Notes: generated from the sequence alone by a model not told the origin. A DNA stretch of 64,000 bases from Paractinoplanes ovalisporus (GCF_016834655.1 NZ_JAENHP010000004.1:434001-498000), one strand, 5' to 3'. Counted from the stretch's first letter, positions 40,751 to 49,077 are shown. Numbers and translations are program-made.

Positions 40751-41316
40751 GCGGGCTTCCACGGTTTGAGCCAGTCGGTCTCGGGCCACCCCTCGGCGGC
40801 GGCCATCAGCGGGTAGGCGGTCGCGCCGTCGATCGACTCGCGCACGATGTCGGCGTGGCCGGTGTGGCGCGCCGTCTCCTGGATCAGGTGCAGCAGGATC
40901 CACCGCAGCGTCCAGTGCGACATGTCCCGGCTGTTCCACGGCACCGAATGGTCGACCGGAACGGCGTGTTCGAGGTTGCCGAGCTCGGTCACGGTCTCTT
41001 CGGTCTGCTCGGCGACCCGGTCGTAGCGGGCTAACACGTCGTCGATGCTCTCGCCCTCGGCCATCCGGAAGTTGTTCGCGTAGGCCTCGTAGTCGAGCAC
41101 CTGCGGCTCCCCGCGGACCTGCCCCATCCAGCCGGCCTCGGTCGAGGCGCAGTGCTTGATCAGCCCGCCGACGCTGAGCTCACTGGCCGACGGCGTGGCG
41201 CGCAGTTGCTCGTCGGTGAGGCCGTACGCGGTCAGCCTCAGCACGTAGCGCATCTGAGCGAGGTAGGCGAGCAGTCCCTGCTGGTCGTTCTCGATGGAAC
41301 CGACCTGACCCGGCAT
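40738..41316 (-). CDS. DinB/DUF664-family protein
   Basis: This 192-residue four-helix-bundle protein of the DinB superfamily has family marks LLAYLAQMRYVLRLTAYGLT, VGGLIKHCASTEAGWM and LRWILLHLIQETARHTGHAD, whose His residues form the metal site. GAGGGGAG precedes ATG 41316. In actinobacteria such proteins are putative thiol- or mycothiol-dependent transferases. The stop codon falls at the edge of the 45-bp minisatellite, so the C-terminus could vary between strains. Confidence 0.92.
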   Translation of the reverse strand: MPGQVGSIENDQQGLLAYLAQMRYVLRLTAYGLTDEQLRATPSASELSVGGLIKHCASTEAGWMGQVRGEPQVLDYEAYANNFRMAEGESIDDVLARYDRVAEQTEETVTELGNLEHAVPVDHSVPWNSRDMSHWTLRWILLHLIQETARHTGHADIVRESIDGATAYPLMAAAEGWPETDWLKPWKPAATS

Positions 41317-41354
41317 CGCGGACTCCCCTCGCGGTTGTGCTGACACCCACCACG

Positions 41355-42314
41355 CTATGGACGATTGCAGCCACTTTCCGGCCGCATTGATGACACCGTC
41401 GAGCGATCCCCGGCGACCGCGGTGACCCAGCCCCCGGCCCGGCCCAGCTCCAGCAGCGCGGCCGCCTCGCCCGGGAGCTCGGCCGAGGGGCCGGGCGCCG
41501 GTGGCCACGCCCGCCGCAGCTCCCCGGCCGGACGCAACGCCGGAGTCAGCGCCGCCACCGGATCGGGCTCGTCGAGGAGGGCGCGCATTTCGTGCAGCTC
41601 GGCGAGCAGCCGGTCGAGCTCGGCTCCGACCGCGGCCGCGTTGCCCCCGCACATCGCCGCGATCAGCTCGGCCCGCGTGGCGGCCACCCGGGTGCCGTCG
41701 CGGAACGACCCCGCGGCCAGGGTCGCGGCCGGCGGATTGTCGCGGAGCTGCCCCGCGAGCGCGGCCGCGAACAGATGCGGCACGTGACTCACCTGGGCGA
41801 CCGCGCGATCGTGGCGGCCCGCCTCGATCGGCACGACCCGAGCGCCGAGCCGGGTGAAGAGGTCGGCCAGCAGGAGCCAGTCGGTCAGGCTCGTCTCGCC
41901 GGGCTCCAGACAGAGCACCCAGGCGCAGCCGTCGAAGAGGCGGGCGTCGGTCGCCGCGAATCCCGAGGTCTCCTTGCCGGCCATCGGGTGCCCGCCGACA
42001 AAACGCCGTACGCCGTGTTTCGCGGCCAGATCGCGTACGGGCTGCTTGACCGAGGTGACATCGGTGACCAGCCCCGGATGGTCCGCCAGCTCGCCGATTA
42101 CCGACGGCAGGGCGGGTAGCGGAACCGCAAGCACCACCAGTTCGGCGCCGGCGACCGCGCGCTGAAGGTCTGCTCCGACGCGGAAGCCCGCGGCCGTGGC
42201 CGCTTCGCGGGTGACCGGATCGGCGTCGAAGCCGACCACGTCATGCCCACCCGCGTCGAGCGCACGCAGCAGAGATCCACCGATGAGTCCAAGCCCGACG
42301 ACTGCGATGTTCAC
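41355..42314 (-). CDS. tyrA: Prephenate dehydrogenase
   Basis: This 319-residue enzyme oxidises prephenate on the way to tyrosine. The Rossmann motif is IAVVGLGLIGGSLLRAL; catalytic and substrate residues lie in VGGHPMAGKETSG and QVSHVPHLFAAALAG. GTG 42314 has GGGAGAG upstream. There is no C-terminal ACT domain, so feedback control by that route is not expected. It is a single gene in this window. Confidence 0.95.
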   Translation of the reverse strand: MNIAVVGLGLIGGSLLRALDAGGHDVVGFDADPVTREAATAAGFRVGADLQRAVAGAELVVLAVPLPALPSVIGELADHPGLVTDVTSVKQPVRDLAAKHGVRRFVGGHPMAGKETSGFAATDARLFDGCAWVLCLEPGETSLTDWLLLADLFTRLGARVVPIEAGRHDRAVAQVSHVPHLFAAALAGQLRDNPPAATLAAGSFRDGTRVAATRAELIAAMCGGNAAAVGAELDRLLAELHEMRALLDEPDPVAALTPALRPAGELRRAWPPAPGPSAELPGEAAALLELGRAGGWVTAVAGDRSTVSSMRPESGCNRP

Positions 42315-42767
42315 GCCCGGAACTCTCCCACAGCGGGCCACCCCGGGGCCGAGTTTCCGGCGCTGGCTGTGGATAACGAGGGCCCCTGTGGACAACCGCC
42401 GGGCGGGCCTTGACGGCGCGTACGGTCGGGCCACCTTCTTTTCCCCAGTGGTGGGTGGGGGTTAGGGATGGCGCTACAGGGTGAAGTTGATCAAGGAAGA
42501 GATCAAAAGGCGGAGGGGCGAGAACGGACCTGCGACGTTCGTAACGGGGTGGGGGTGGGGCTGGCCGCAGGGGCAGGCGACGAAGGGGAACGCGAAGACG
42601 CGGTCTTGGACCCACGGTTGAATACGGTCGTGCTGGTCAGCGTCGCCGAGATTCGCGCCGCCGGGCAAGATCAGCCGTTCGGGCAGGCGGGGATCGGCCG
42701 TCCTAGCTGCGGTAATTGTCCGTTTCGCGACGGCGGAGAGTAGGCGGCTCGGCATTACGGTCGTCAC
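42315..42767. other. Divergent gap with two DnaA-box-like sites
   Basis: This gap separates tyrA and the propeller gene. TGTGGATAA (42368-42376) and TGTGGACAA (42387-42395) are same-orientation, exact complements of TTATCCACA and TTGTCCACA, the classic DnaA-box forms. A 91-residue plus-strand frame (42468-42743) and an overlapping minus-strand frame are both open, but neither has convincing codon use or a ribosome-binding site, so I call no gene. Confidence 0.5.
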
Positions 42768-43901
42768 GTGACTTACCGGGGGAAAACACTCGTCGCGGGG
42801 CTTGTGCTCAGCTCGTCCGTGGTCTGCGCCTCGCCCGCGCACGCCCAGGACTCCGACGTGATGCCGAGCTTCAACGGTGCGGTTCTGAGCATCGCGTACG
42901 CCAAGAATGTCGTCTATGTCGGCGGCGACTTCACCGCCGCGATTGTCAACGGCAAGCCGGTCGCCCGCGGGCGCCTCGCCGCGATGGATGCCCGCACCGG
43001 AGCGCTGCTGCCCTGGGCGCCGGTAGCTGACGGGCGGGTCAAGGCGCTCGTCGTCAGCGGGTCGTCCGCCTACCTGGCCGGCGACTTCACCACCGTCGGC
43101 GGGCAGAAGCGGGACAGCCTGGCCCGCGTCGACCTGGCCGACGGGGCGCTGCACAGCACGTTCAAGCATGCGGTGAGCGGGCGTCCGATGGCGGCGTTCG
43201 CGGCGCACGGGCGGCTCTACGTCGGCGGCACGATCACCGCGGTCGACGGGCAGCCGCGGACCCGGCTCGCCGCGTTCAGCCTCAGCAGCGGCAAGCTCGA
43301 CGCGGGGTGGCGTCCGACGGCCGACGACCAGGTCGAGACGATCGCGGCCGGCGGCGGGCGGATCTATGTGGGCGGCAAATTCCACAAGATCAACGGCCTT
43401 CCCGGGTACGACCGTCTGGCCGCTCTCGATCCCGCCGGCGCGGCCGTCGTGGCCGGCTTCAAACCTCGGCCCCCGGTCATCACGTACGCGCTGGCGGTCA
43501 CGGGCGACGCGGTGTTCTCGGCCCACGGCGGGCAGGGCGGGCGGGTCAGCCGCTACACCCCGGACGGGGCGCTCAAGTGGTCGGCCACGTTCGACGGGGA
43601 CGCGCAGGCGGTGACCGTGCTCGGCGACTCCGTCTATGCCGGTGGGCACTTCGACCGCGCGTGCAGCACGGCCCGCACGGGATCGCAGGGGGCCTGTGTG
43701 GACGGCTCGGACAACCGCATCAAGCTGGCCGCGCTGTCGGCGGCGGACGGGCACCTGCTCGACTGGACCGCCGACGCGAACGGGGTGGAGGGCGTGCTCG
43801 CCCTGGCCGGCAGCGCCAAGCTCGGCAAGGTCGGGATGGGCGGCGCGTTCACGACCGTCGAGGGCCGCCAGCAGAAGCGGTTCGCCCAGTTCAGCGCCTA
43901 A
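42768..43901 (+). CDS. Secreted β-propeller protein with repeating GGDFT blades
   Basis: This 377-residue protein starts at GTG 42768 and has a signal peptide ending at AHAQD. Six or more blades carry the motif VYVGGDFTAAIVNGKP, YLAGDFTTVGGQ, LYVGGTITAVDGQ, IYVGGKFHKINGLPG, VYAGGHFDRA and VGMGGAFTTVEGRQ, typical of the delta-60/DUF5122 propeller proteins of actinomycetes. Function is unknown; binding of a surface or polysaccharide is plausible. It is separated from the M23 gene by a strong terminator. Confidence 0.88.
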   Translation: MTYRGKTLVAGLVLSSSVVCASPAHAQDSDVMPSFNGAVLSIAYAKNVVYVGGDFTAAIVNGKPVARGRLAAMDARTGALLPWAPVADGRVKALVVSGSSAYLAGDFTTVGGQKRDSLARVDLADGALHSTFKHAVSGRPMAAFAAHGRLYVGGTITAVDGQPRTRLAAFSLSSGKLDAGWRPTADDQVETIAAGGGRIYVGGKFHKINGLPGYDRLAALDPAGAAVVAGFKPRPPVITYALAVTGDAVFSAHGGQGGRVSRYTPDGALKWSATFDGDAQAVTVLGDSVYAGGHFDRACSTARTGSQGACVDGSDNRIKLAALSAADGHLLDWTADANGVEGVLALAGSAKLGKVGMGGAFTTVEGRQQKRFAQFSA

Positions 43902-43943
43902 AAAAGCGCGATTCAGTAACCACCAGACATTTCTCCCGGCAGC

Positions 43944-43980
43944 AAGGGGCCGCACCCATCGGGCGAGGGTGCGGCCCCTT
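43944..43980. terminator. Bidirectional terminator between propeller and M23 genes
   Basis: A 14-base perfect stem closes a nine-base loop 42 bases after the propeller stop. The convergent M23 gene ends about 80 bases further on. Confidence 0.88.
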
Positions 43981-44056
43981 GCGTACGCGGGAACGCAGTT
44001 TGGCCTTCATGCCGTCGAGGGCGAGGCTGTTGCGTACGGGGGAACGCGGTTGACCT
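43980..44056. repeat. GTAC-core direct repeat, two copies, 50-bp spacing
   Basis: TTGCGTACG(C/G)GGGAACGC recurs with the TAC core at 43984 and 44034, followed in each by a similar GTT-GGCCTTCA-type tail. The core is shared with the array near 49.0 kb. Confidence 0.6.
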
Positions 44057-44057
44057 T

Positions 44058-44825
44058 TCAGGCCTTGCAGTTGTGCGAGCGCTTCCAGGCCGCCACCTCG
44101 GCCACCGGGCTCTTGCTGCCGCCCTTGCGCCACGAGGCCAGATAGGAATAGGGCCAGACGACGCCCCGGCGGACCTTCCAGTCGCCCACCTTGGCGCACG
44201 GCGGCGAGATGCCGAAGTGCAGGTGGCAGACGCCGTTCGCGTTGCCGGTGTGGCCGACCTTGCCCAGCAGCTGGCCGGCGGTGACCCGGACGCCCTTCTT
44301 GATGCCGGACTGCACCTTGCTCAGGTGCGAGCCGTAATAGCGCACGCCGTCGTCGCCGAGCAGCGACACCGACAGGCCACCGTTGTTGGGGCCGTCGGGC
44401 GAGCCCTTGACATAGACGTCCTTAAGGCTGATCTCGAGGACCACACCGCTGGTCGTGGCGACCACCGACTCACCGCAGTCGGCGAAGATGTCGGTCGCCT
44501 TGTATTTCGAGTGGGTGGTGTGCCAGTCGACGTTCGACGCCTTCACGGGGAAGACGTATTTCACCTTCTTCGACGCGGTGATGGTCGCGGAGCCGGTGCT
44601 GGAGGGCGTCGCCGACGGCGTGGCGCTCGCGGACGCGCTCGGCGACGTGGCGGCCGGCTGGCTCGGCACGACGGAGGACGGCGTGGGAGCCGCCGCTTCC
44701 GAGGTCACCGAGGGCTCGACGAACTGCGGGGTCGCGGACACCGGCACGCCGCCGGAGTTGTTGCCACAACCGGCCAGGCAGACGGCCAATACGGTCAAAC
44801 CGGAGAGGGTACGGAGCAATTGCAC
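44058..44825 (-). CDS. M23 (LytM-type) peptidase-like lipoprotein
   Basis: This 255-residue protein starts at GTG 44825, opening into a lipoprotein signal with lipobox CLAGC. A Ser/Thr/Pro/Ala-rich stalk covers about residues 30-90. The peptidase domain (about 105-230) has the zinc motif elements HSKYKATDIFADCG, YYGSHLSKV and HLHFGISPP. It should bind or cleave peptidoglycan cross-bridges outside the membrane. The longer upstream frame is not supported by a start site. Confidence 0.9.
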   Translation of the reverse strand: MQLLRTLSGLTVLAVCLAGCGNNSGGVPVSATPQFVEPSVTSEAAAPTPSSVVPSQPAATSPSASASATPSATPSSTGSATITASKKVKYVFPVKASNVDWHTTHSKYKATDIFADCGESVVATTSGVVLEISLKDVYVKGSPDGPNNGGLSVSLLGDDGVRYYGSHLSKVQSGIKKGVRVTAGQLLGKVGHTGNANGVCHLHFGISPPCAKVGDWKVRRGVVWPYSYLASWRKGGSKSPVAEVAAWKRSHNCKA

Positions 44826-44912
44826 CCGGCCATCCTGGCAGAAGTGCGCCCGCCCCGCCGACCCGTGCTGGCTAGGCTGGCACACAAGAGGCCATGAAGA
44901 GGGAGGTGGGCC

Positions 44913-45284
44913 GTGACCGACTGGCAGCAGGCGGCGACGCGCGGCGAGATGCCGGCGCGACCCCCGTCGGGGCTGTTCCCCGGTCCGTCCCGCCCGATCT
45001 ATCGGGAACCCCACCCGGTGAACGCCGGCCCGTTGCTGGCCGGCATAGCGGCCGGTGTGGCCTGGCTCGCGCTGTTCGGGTCGCTCGGCCGTGACCTGGC
45101 CGGATACGCCTGGTGGACGATCCTCGCGGCGGTCAGTGCCTGGGCCGTCGCCCTGGTCCTGACCCTGATCGGCGACCGCGGCGCGGCGGCCGGGGTCGCC
45201 CTCGCGAGCGGCCTCGGGCTATCGATCGCCATGGCTTTTGTGGGCGGCCGGTGGATCACCACCCAGGACTGGCCGCTGTGGTGA
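44913..45284 (+). CDS. Small three-helix membrane protein
   Basis: This 123-residue protein starts at GTG 44913 with GGGAGGT upstream. A Pro-rich cytoplasmic N-terminus (about 1-38) is followed by three membrane helices (about 40-58, 65-86 and 92-110). I do not recognise a family with a known role; such proteins next to M23 lipoproteins are common in Micromonosporaceae-type genomes. It is divergent from the M23 gene, 87 bases away. Confidence 0.75.
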   Translation: MTDWQQAATRGEMPARPPSGLFPGPSRPIYREPHPVNAGPLLAGIAAGVAWLALFGSLGRDLAGYAWWTILAAVSAWAVALVLTLIGDRGAAAGVALASGLGLSIAMAFVGGRWITTQDWPLW

Positions 45285-45388
45285 TTGTCCGATCTTGACC
45301 GGGCTTGTCGGCGACCCGATGTGCCGTCCTCGTCGCGGTACGCACTTGGTCTTGACTTAAGGTCCGGGAAAGGTTCAACCTCGGGTCC

Positions 45389-45556
45389 ATGCCCCCCTCA
45401 CCGAATCGGCTCGATCCTGATCGTCGCCGGCGCCGGCTCGAGTTGCTGGCGGCTCTCGCCAGTGCCAAAACGGCGCGGGAGACGACGCAGCCCCAGCGGC
45501 TGCGGAGGGCGCGCCTGCGCGAGCTCATCGCGATGCGTCGTCGCCTGGTGAACTGA
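45389..45556 (+). CDS. Very small Arg/Leu-rich basic protein (55 aa)
   Basis: ATG 45389 opens 55 codons with strong third-position GC. The product is a very basic, helical peptide (LDPDRRRRRLELLAALASA; LRRARLRELIAMRRRLVN) that could bind nucleic acid. No good ribosome-binding site is seen and no family is recognised. Composition and codon bias support coding; expression is unproven. Confidence 0.45.
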   Translation: MPPSPNRLDPDRRRRRLELLAALASAKTARETTQPQRLRRARLRELIAMRRRLVN

Positions 45557-45644
45557 CTTCCGCCACACACAAAGGCGTGGCGCGCGTCGCCCGCCGTTCT
45601 TCCCGCTACCGTCACTCGCGAAGACATCAGTCGTGGGGGGAAAG

Positions 45645-46163
45645 TTGTCGACATTCGCTGCCGCCGTGGGCCGGGGCAAGAACGGGTGGACGGCGTCCGA
45701 GCTGGACCTGGGTGGGCTGGCCGACATCGACGAGGTCGTCGACGCGATGCGCGACGTGGAGCCGGACGCCGATGTCACGCTCCTGTTCGTCGAGAGTGAC
45801 GACCAATATCTGGCCGTGCTCCGGCTGGACGAGGGTGAGGATCTGCGGATCTTCGGCTCCGACTCGGCGTTCGCCGACGAGTCCCGGATCGGCGCGATGC
45901 TGCTCGGTGAGATCGAGGCGCCGGCGCTCGAGATCGACGATCTGGCCGCCGAGGGCGACGACGACGAGGACAGCGACAAGCCGGCCGTCGACCCCGACGC
46001 GGATCCGGTCGGCGACGCCGAGCTGCTCACCGACCTAGGGATCACCGCGCACCGGCTGCTGCAGCTGTGCGGGCTCGAGGGCATGATGCCGGCCGACGTG
46101 ACGGCCGAGATCTGCCAGCGCATCGGCTGCGGCGACGAGATGGAAGAACTGCGCGACGCGTGA
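45645..46163 (+). CDS. tRNA adenosine deaminase-associated protein
   Basis: This acidic protein of about 172 residues is always found directly before tadA in many actinobacteria. It has FAAAVGRGKNGWTASELDL at the start, a very acidic loop (about 106-128, Asp/Glu-rich) and a C-terminal helical part (RLLQLCGLEGMMPADVTAEI). TTG 45645 follows a GGGGGGAAAG ribosome-binding site; GTG 45633 is the other option. Its stop is overlapped by the tadA start (GTGA). The family name reflects this linkage, not a proven activity. Confidence 0.88.
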   Translation: MSTFAAAVGRGKNGWTASELDLGGLADIDEVVDAMRDVEPDADVTLLFVESDDQYLAVLRLDEGEDLRIFGSDSAFADESRIGAMLLGEIEAPALEIDDLAAEGDDDEDSDKPAVDPDADPVGDAELLTDLGITAHRLLQLCGLEGMMPADVTAEICQRIGCGDEMEELRDA

Positions 46164-46612
46164 GCCTGAAGGCGCAGCCGCGGCACGTGGCCTGGATGCG
46201 GCGGGCGCTCGAGGCGGCCGCCGCCACCGGTGACGACGTGCCGGTGGGGGCGGTGCTGCTCGACGCCGACGGCCGGGAACTGGCCACGGCGGGCAACGAA
46301 CGTGAGGCGACCGGCGATCCCACCGCGCACGCCGAGATCCTGGTGCTGCGGCGGGCGGCCGAGCGGGCCGGCACGTGGCGTCTCGATGGCTGCACGCTCG
46401 TGGTGACACTGGAGCCGTGCACGATGTGTGCCGGGGCGTTGGTGCTGGCCCGGGTGTCGACCCTGGTGTTCGGGGCCTGGGAGCCGAAGACGGGTGCGGT
46501 CGGGTCGCTGTGGGACGTCGTACGGGACCGTCGTCTCAACCATCGGCCCGAGGTCTATGCGGGGGTGCTCGAGGACGAGTGCGCCGCGCTGCTGCGGGAC
46601 TTCTTCCGCTGA
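46160..46612 (+). CDS. tadA: tRNA-specific adenosine-34 deaminase
   Basis: This 150-residue zinc deaminase converts A34 to inosine in tRNA-Arg(ACG). The zinc and proton-shuttle motif is THAEILVLRRAAERAG with the HAE triad, and the second motif is LEPCTMCAGALVLARV. GTG 46160 overlaps the previous stop, so the two proteins are made together. Length and motifs match the family well. Confidence 0.96.
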   Translation: MSLKAQPRHVAWMRRALEAAAATGDDVPVGAVLLDADGRELATAGNEREATGDPTAHAEILVLRRAAERAGTWRLDGCTLVVTLEPCTMCAGALVLARVSTLVFGAWEPKTGAVGSLWDVVRDRRLNHRPEVYAGVLEDECAALLRDFFR

Positions 46613-46630
46613 TTCCGTCCCACGACCCCA

Positions 46631-46755
46631 TTTCCCGTACGGGGGGAGGGTGGGCTTTCTCCGTACGGAGGGGGCAACTGCTTGCCCCATACGGAGGGAC
46701 GATCGCTTTTCCGTACGGAGGTGACACTGCCTTTTCCCGTACGGAGGGAAGGCCG
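46631..46755. repeat. Five-copy ~26-bp tandem array with CCGTACGG core
   Basis: The TACGG core occurs at 46638, 46664, 46690, 46714 and 46740, giving periods of 26, 26, 24 and 26 bases. Consensus is CTTTTCCGTACGGAGGG plus eight variable bases; four copies contain an eight-base palindrome or near-palindrome. It fills the convergent gap between tadA and the nucleoside phosphorylase gene. Confidence 0.85.
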
Positions 46756-46790
46756 CGACGCCGCATCGGGGCCGCGCCGCGGCAGTCCGC

Positions 46791-47507
46791 TCAGGAAGCG
46801 CCCGTGATCGCGGTTTCGAGACCGATCCGGACCATGTCGCCGAATCCCTGCTCGCGCTGCGCCGAATCCATCTTGGCGCCGGTCTTGATGTGATCGCTGA
46901 CGGTCAGGATGGTCAGCGCCTTGGCGCCGTAGCGGGCGGCGATCGTGTAGATCGCGGCCGACTCCATCTCGACCGCGAGCACGCCGTAGTCGGCCAGCGA
47001 GTCGTAGAGGTCGGGACGGTCGGTGTAGAACGCGTCGGCGGCCAGGATCGGACCCACGCGCATCGAGGTGCCCTGGCGCTCGGCGACCTCGACCGCGGTG
47101 CGCAGCAGGCTGAAGTCGGCCACCGGCGCATAGTCGATCAGGCCGTCGAAGCGGGACCGGTTCATGTTGGAGTCGGTGGCCGAGCCGATCGCGGCGATCA
47201 CGTCGCCCAGCTGCAGGTCGGGGGCGAGCGCGCCGCACGAGCCGATCCGGATGACCGACTTCACGCCGTACTCGTTGATCAGTTCGTGGGTGTAGATCGA
47301 CGCCGACGGCATGCCCATGCCGGAGCCCTGCACGGACACCGGGACGCCCTGGTAGGTGCCGGTGAACCCGAGCATCCCGCGGACCTCGGTGTAGCACTTG
47401 GCGTCCTGCAGGAAGGTCTCGGCGATCCACTTCGCCCGCATCGGGTCGCCCGGGAGCAGGACCCGCTCGGCGATGTCGCCCGGCTGTCCGCCGATGTGCA
47501 CGCTCAT
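46791..47507 (-). CDS. deoD: Purine-nucleoside phosphorylase, hexameric DeoD type
   Basis: This 238-residue enzyme phosphorolyses purine ribo- and deoxyribonucleosides for salvage. Landmarks are VLLPGDPMRAKWIAETFL (phosphate site), GSGMGMPSASIYTHEL, IRIGSCGALAPDL, AVEMESAAIYTIAARYGAKA and TVSDHI, with the catalytic Asp in the last. The length is as expected. ATG 47507 lies at the N-terminus of the conserved domain; the longer frame upstream has no ribosome-binding site. Confidence 0.96.
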   Translation of the reverse strand: MSVHIGGQPGDIAERVLLPGDPMRAKWIAETFLQDAKCYTEVRGMLGFTGTYQGVPVSVQGSGMGMPSASIYTHELINEYGVKSVIRIGSCGALAPDLQLGDVIAAIGSATDSNMNRSRFDGLIDYAPVADFSLLRTAVEVAERQGTSMRVGPILAADAFYTDRPDLYDSLADYGVLAVEMESAAIYTIAARYGAKALTILTVSDHIKTGAKMDSAQREQGFGDMVRIGLETAITGAS

Positions 47508-47633
47508 CGGCGCGTCTCTTCTCGCTCGTTCATGGTCCCGATCCTGCCAGGTCGCACCGGGTCGCTCCGGCTGGGCGCGGGTATTGGGGCACCCGGCGGC
47601 GAGCGCTGAGAGGCGTCCGGTAACGTACTTCCC

Positions 47634-47723
47634 GGTGGTGTGTCCGAGCGGCCTAAGGAGCACGCCTCGAAAGCGTGTGAGGGTTTACGCCCTCCAAGGG
47701 TTCAAATCCCTTCACCACCGCCA
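47634..47723 (+). tRNA. tRNA-Ser (anticodon CGA)
   Basis: The acceptor stem GGTGGTG pairs with CACCACC, discriminator G and encoded CCA follow. The anticodon arm CACGC-CTCGAAA-GCGTG gives anticodon CGA at 47668-47670. A long class II variable arm and the T-loop TTCAAAT are present. The mature tRNA body is 47634-47720. Confidence 0.97.
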
Positions 47724-47726
47724 CCG

Positions 47727-47771
47727 AACCCGGCGGTTCCGTTAATGCGGAGCCGCCGGGTTTGTCTTTGC
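47727..47771 (+). terminator. Terminator of tRNA-Ser(CGA)
   Basis: AACCCGGCGGTTCCG pairs with CGGAGCCGCCGGGTT (one G-U pair) around six bases, followed by TGTCTTTG. It begins four bases after the encoded CCA. Confidence 0.88.
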
Positions 47772-48080
47772 CTTCGGCGATCACTCTGCGTGTCACGGAC
47801 CGGGTGGGCCGTACGTCCAGGCGCGGGGTCGTCCGATCGGCTCTTCTCCATGATCAGGTATCGTCCGCGTAACGCCGCCGTTTCGATGTCCAGCCGCCTC
47901 ATTCGCGAGCAGTGCTGATGACTCACGGTGACGCCTCGGGGACTGCGCAAATACCTTCGCTGTCGCGCAAGTCACGCAGACGAAAACTGCCGGATCAGAC
48001 AACGCCCTTTAGCCGCCTGGTGAGAAACTTTCACAAGATTGCCCTACGCCGATGCCTGGGAACTGTCCTAGATTTGACTG
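47772..48080. other. Intergenic stretch without recognisable features
   Basis: About 310 bases lie between the tRNA terminator and the small ORF at 48081. I see no gene, repeat or clear promoter. A minus-strand frame here has no ribosome-binding site and poor codon use. Confidence 0.4.
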
Positions 48081-48290
48081 GTGAGAGTTGACAGTCACTG
48101 GTGGAATGGTGACGTCCGGCTTGCGCGCCGTGACGTCTACGTCCGCACCGACGGCGATCTCTGGGAAGTCGAAGCTCAGATGGGCGGACCAGAGGGCAAG
48201 TCCAAGGTGCAGCAGTGTCCAGGACGGGCATCAGCCATGATCCTGGCCGACGCGTGGCGTGGACCACGCTGGCAGTGGCGCAAGCTGTAG
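48081..48290 (+). CDS. Small conserved hypothetical protein (69 aa)
   Basis: GTG 48081 opens 69 codons that read like a short conserved actinobacterial protein: RLARRDVYVRTDGDLWEVEA, then GKSKVQQCPGRASAMILADA and a Trp-rich basic end. Two or three β-strands and a helix are likely. No function is known to me. A strong terminator lies 59 bases after its stop. Confidence 0.65.
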   Translation: MRVDSHWWNGDVRLARRDVYVRTDGDLWEVEAQMGGPEGKSKVQQCPGRASAMILADAWRGPRWQWRKL

Positions 48291-48349
48291 CGGCGCCAGG
48301 AGCCCAGGCTGCGCCGCACGCTTGATCTCATCGGCCAGCCGAACTTTTC

Positions 48350-48387
48350 AATAAGGGCCGGATCCAATTTTGGATCTGGCCCTTATT
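48350..48387. terminator. Long AT-containing terminator hairpin
   Basis: A 16-base stem with one G-U pair closes a six-base loop (48366-48371). TTTTC lies just upstream and a T-rich tract downstream, so it could work in both directions. It separates the 69-residue gene from the STAS gene. Confidence 0.88.
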
Positions 48388-48480
48388 GCGTTCCTGTTTC
48401 ACCGCACTGTTTGTCCGGTGACAATTGTTTGCGTGGATCTAGCCTGGGCTGACCTCAATCAGCGCCAGGAAGCGATTCCC

Positions 48481-48822
48481 ATGCAGGCCAAAGTCACCGA
48501 TCACCGAAGCGACATCTCCGTTCTCGAACTGCGCGGCGAACTCGACTCGGACACCGCCGTTCAACTCCACACGATGCTGGCGGACCTGCTGGAACGCCCG
48601 GTCCCGCGCATCGTGGTCGACCTCACCGACCTGAAGTTCTGCGATTCCGTGGGGCTCAGCGCCTTCATCACCTGCAAGCAGGTCATCGACGCCCGGGGTG
48701 GCTGGCTGAGTTTCGCCGGCGCCAACCCGTTCCTGGTCCAGCTGATGGAGACCGTCGGGTTGAGCCGCTACTTCGCCATCTTCCCCGAGGTCGACGACGC
48801 GATCGCCGCCGCGCAACTCTGA
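48481..48822 (+). CDS. STAS-domain anti-anti-sigma factor
   Basis: This 113-residue single-domain STAS protein carries the SpoIIAA/RsbV-type phosphorylation segment VVDLTDLKFCDSVGLSAFIT, in which Ser residues after the Asp-Ser are the kinase target. ATG 48481 is chosen by the domain start and AGGAAG about ten bases upstream. It should bind an anti-sigma kinase when unphosphorylated and release a sigma factor. No cognate kinase or sigma factor is in the window. Confidence 0.93.
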   Translation: MQAKVTDHRSDISVLELRGELDSDTAVQLHTMLADLLERPVPRIVVDLTDLKFCDSVGLSAFITCKQVIDARGGWLSFAGANPFLVQLMETVGLSRYFAIFPEVDDAIAAAQL

Positions 48823-48904
48823 CCCGGCGGCCATTGTCGGGGCGTGGCGGCGTCCTCGACAGTGGAAATTGATCGTCCTGAGAGCCGTACCGGTTGAGCC
48901 CCGC

Positions 48905-49045
48905 GCGCACGTTTCTGCGTACGCGTGGGGCTTTGTCGGTCTTCGGAGCGCGTTTCTGCGTACGTGTGGGCTTCCTCGACGCGTTCCTGCGTACCCGTGG
49001 GCTCCTCGGCCTTCGGTGCGTGTTCCTGCGTACGCGGGAAGGCTC
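48905..49045. repeat. Four-copy GTAC-core array after the STAS gene
   Basis: GTT(T/C)CTGCGTAC recurs with the TAC core at 48920, 48961, 48992 and 49031 (steps 41, 31 and 39). Two of the units also share a CTTCGGNGCG insert. The last unit has TGCGTACGCGGGAA, identical to the core of the array near 44.0 kb. Confidence 0.75.
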
Positions 49046-49077
49046 TTGATCTGGGAAGGCCGGGCGGGGAAAGCGAA

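Noticed and set aside
40586..40816. 76-codon frame made of hydrophobic 15-residue repeats over the minisatellite
   Set aside because: The frame exists only because the unit is 45 bases; no ribosome-binding site, and the opposite strand is equally open.
42468..42743. 91-codon ORF between tyrA and the propeller gene
   Set aside because: There is no ribosome-binding site, a competing minus-strand frame exists, and there is no recognisable motif.
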